From Rhodoferax sp. (lineage in GTDB: Bacteria; Pseudomonadota; Gammaproteobacteria; Burkholderiales; Burkholderiaceae_C): 60,668 nt of DNA. The stretch spans positions 15,514 through 76,181 of the forward strand of contig NZ_JAABQC010000001.1 of NCBI RefSeq assembly GCF_011391645.1. The letters run 5' to 3'. Each line of letters opens with the position of its first letter. Position 1 is the stretch's first letter. The position numbers were made by a program, and so were the translations under genes. Of this stretch, positions 59,970 to 60,668 are shown one piece after another. The notes under the pieces were generated by a model. That model was not told the DNA's origin. It ran no database searches and worked only from the letters and a program-made list of their open reading frames with translations.

Positions 59970-60224
59970 TCAGGCAACTGCTTTGGCAGCAGCTTGTTTG
60001 ATCAGGCGTTCAACGGTCGGCGATGCTTGCGCGCCCACACTGCGCCAGTAGGTCAGGCGGTCCTGGGCAATACGGATGCTTTCCTCATTGGCGGTTGCAA
60101 TCGGGTTGTAAAAACCAATGCGCTCGATGAAGCGGCCATCGCGGCGGGTGCGCTTGTCAGCCACCACAATATTGAAAAACGGGCGAGCTTTTGCTCCGCC
60201 ACGGGCGAGTCGAATGACGACCAT
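59970..60224 (-). CDS. rpsP: 30S ribosomal protein S16
   Basis: 84 residues from ATG 60224 ([20 protein letters not shown]), preceded by aaagga; the longer open frame upstream is the operon leader. [15 protein letters not shown] is the S16 signature. It is the first gene of the operon. Confidence 0.98.
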   Translation of the reverse strand: MVVIRLARGGAKARPFFNIVVADKRTRRDGRFIERIGFYNPIATANEESIRIAQDRLTYWRSVGAQASPTVERLIKQAAAKAVA

Positions 60225-60335
60225 GATGTATCCTTTGGGGAAGTGGAATGAATTCCACGAAAAATTGGCATTTAACCTGGCGTTTGAGACACGCGACATG
60301 ACCACCCGGTTATGCGACACGCCAGACAGCCGCAC

Positions 60336-60341
60336 ATTATA
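60336..60341 (-). promoter_or_regulatory. Candidate -10 box for the rpsP operon
   Basis: A perfect tataat on the minus strand about 110 bases before the rpsP start. No good -35 is seen at 16-18 bases, so the call is tentative. Confidence 0.35.
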
Positions 60342-60356
60342 TCGTTGACAAACACC

Positions 60357-60668
60357 ATGCCCATCATTCGCGCCAGCCAATCCGACGACATCGCTCAAAT
60401 TACGGCCATCTATGCCCACCATGTGTTGCATGGAACCGGCACTTTCGAGGTTGACCCGCCCACTGAGGCGGACATGGCCCAGCGCCGCGCGGATGTGTTG
60501 AGCAAAAATTTGCCCTACCTGGTCGCGGTTGATGACGCTCAGGTGCTCGGATTTGCCTACTGCAACTGGTTCAAGCCGCGCCCCGCATACCGTTTTTCGG
60601 CAGAAGATTCAATCTATCTGGCGCCATCGGGGATGGGCCAGGGATTGGGTCGGGCCTTGTTGGCTGAA
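60357..60668 (+). CDS. GNAT N-acetyltransferase, phosphinothricin-acetyltransferase-like (3' truncated)
   Basis: The first 104 residues are present. [20 protein letters not shown], the [11 protein letters not shown] segment, [13 protein letters not shown] and [16 protein letters not shown] (acetyl-CoA loop) match the PAT/Bar-like GNAT branch, which acetylates small amines such as methionine sulfone or phosphinothricin. It runs off the window edge. Confidence 0.88.
   Translation, partial: MPIIRASQSDDIAQITAIYAHHVLHGTGTFEVDPPTEADMAQRRADVLSKNLPYLVAVDDAQVLGFAYCNWFKPRPAYRFSAEDSIYLAPSGMGQGLGRALLAE

Overview
The window is a gene-dense stretch of about 60.7 kb from a betaproteobacterial chromosome. 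Gene content and order point to Burkholderiales, most likely Comamonadaceae and close to Rhodoferax or Polaromonas. The indicators are: rne divergent from rluC; rpmF-plsX-fabHDG-acpP-fabF running into rpoE-rseAB-mucD-lepA-lepB-rnc-era-recO-pdxJ-acpS-nagZ; rplU-rpmA-obgE-proB; and rpsP-rimM-trmD-rplS. The family assignment is inferred from memory of such genomes, not from a search. Nearly everything is core housekeeping. I see no prophage, insertion sequence, CRISPR array, toxin-antitoxin pair or defence island. Both ends cut a gene: hemX at the left and a GNAT acetyltransferase at the right.

Layout. 1-1.8 kb: end of a haem locus (hemX, hemY), meeting rne tail to tail at a shared terminator. 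1.9-8.4 kb: rne, a long leader region, then rluC followed by a HAD phosphatase, a Rieske protein and an S49 peptidase. 8.5-9.8 kb: an RsmI-like methyltransferase and a YceF-type Maf pyrophosphatase on the minus strand. 9.9-29.5 kb: one co-directional run on the plus strand. It starts with yceD-rpmF and fatty-acid synthesis (plsX to fabF), continues through the sigma-E envelope-stress module (rpoE, rseA, rseB, mucD), and then goes through translation, secretion and RNA genes to acpS and nagZ. The carrier protein AcpP lies near the start of this run and its activating enzyme AcpS near the end. 29.5-34.7 kb: small conserved genes, a YgjP-type metallopeptidase, miaB, an RhlE-type helicase, a DUF6172-like gene and tRNA-Pro(CGG). 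34.7-42.4 kb: ispB, rplU-rpmA-obgE-proB, a CNP1-like protein, rppH, proS and a lytic transglycosylase. 42.5-46.4 kb, minus strand: grxD, slyX, prmC, prfA, hemA. 46.5-60.2 kb: a mixed region with ugpQ-like, lysS, yggT, a second RhlE-type helicase, orn, an M48 protease, phhB, rsgA, hisC, a cobD-like gene, a CoA-type Nudix hydrolase, and the rplS-trmD-rimM-rpsP operon.

How the genes work together. The main themes are type II fatty-acid synthesis (PlsX, FabH, FabD, FabG, AcpP, FabF, AcpS), envelope-stress sensing (RpoE, RseA, RseB, MucD), and ribosome biogenesis and translation quality (RluC, RNase E, RNase III, Era, ObgE, RsgA, LepA, RimM, TrmD, PrmC/PrfA, L19, L21, L27, L32, S16). RNA turnover (RNase E, RppH, Orn, two DEAD-box helicases) forms a further group.

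The least ordinary material is mostly non-coding: a perfect 27-bp-arm REP-like inverted repeat between miaB and rhlE; a hairpin-rich element in the rne leader; an AT-rich segment against the 3' end of tRNA-Pro that looks like an integration scar; an inverted repeat overlapping the rppH start; an 18-bp palindrome plus T-run before rpmF; and a long hairpin before acpP. Among genes, the unexplained ones are a lipoprotein between era and recO, a YgfX-like membrane protein between fabF and rpoE, and a few small conserved proteins. I did not find a convincing undescribed multi-gene system.
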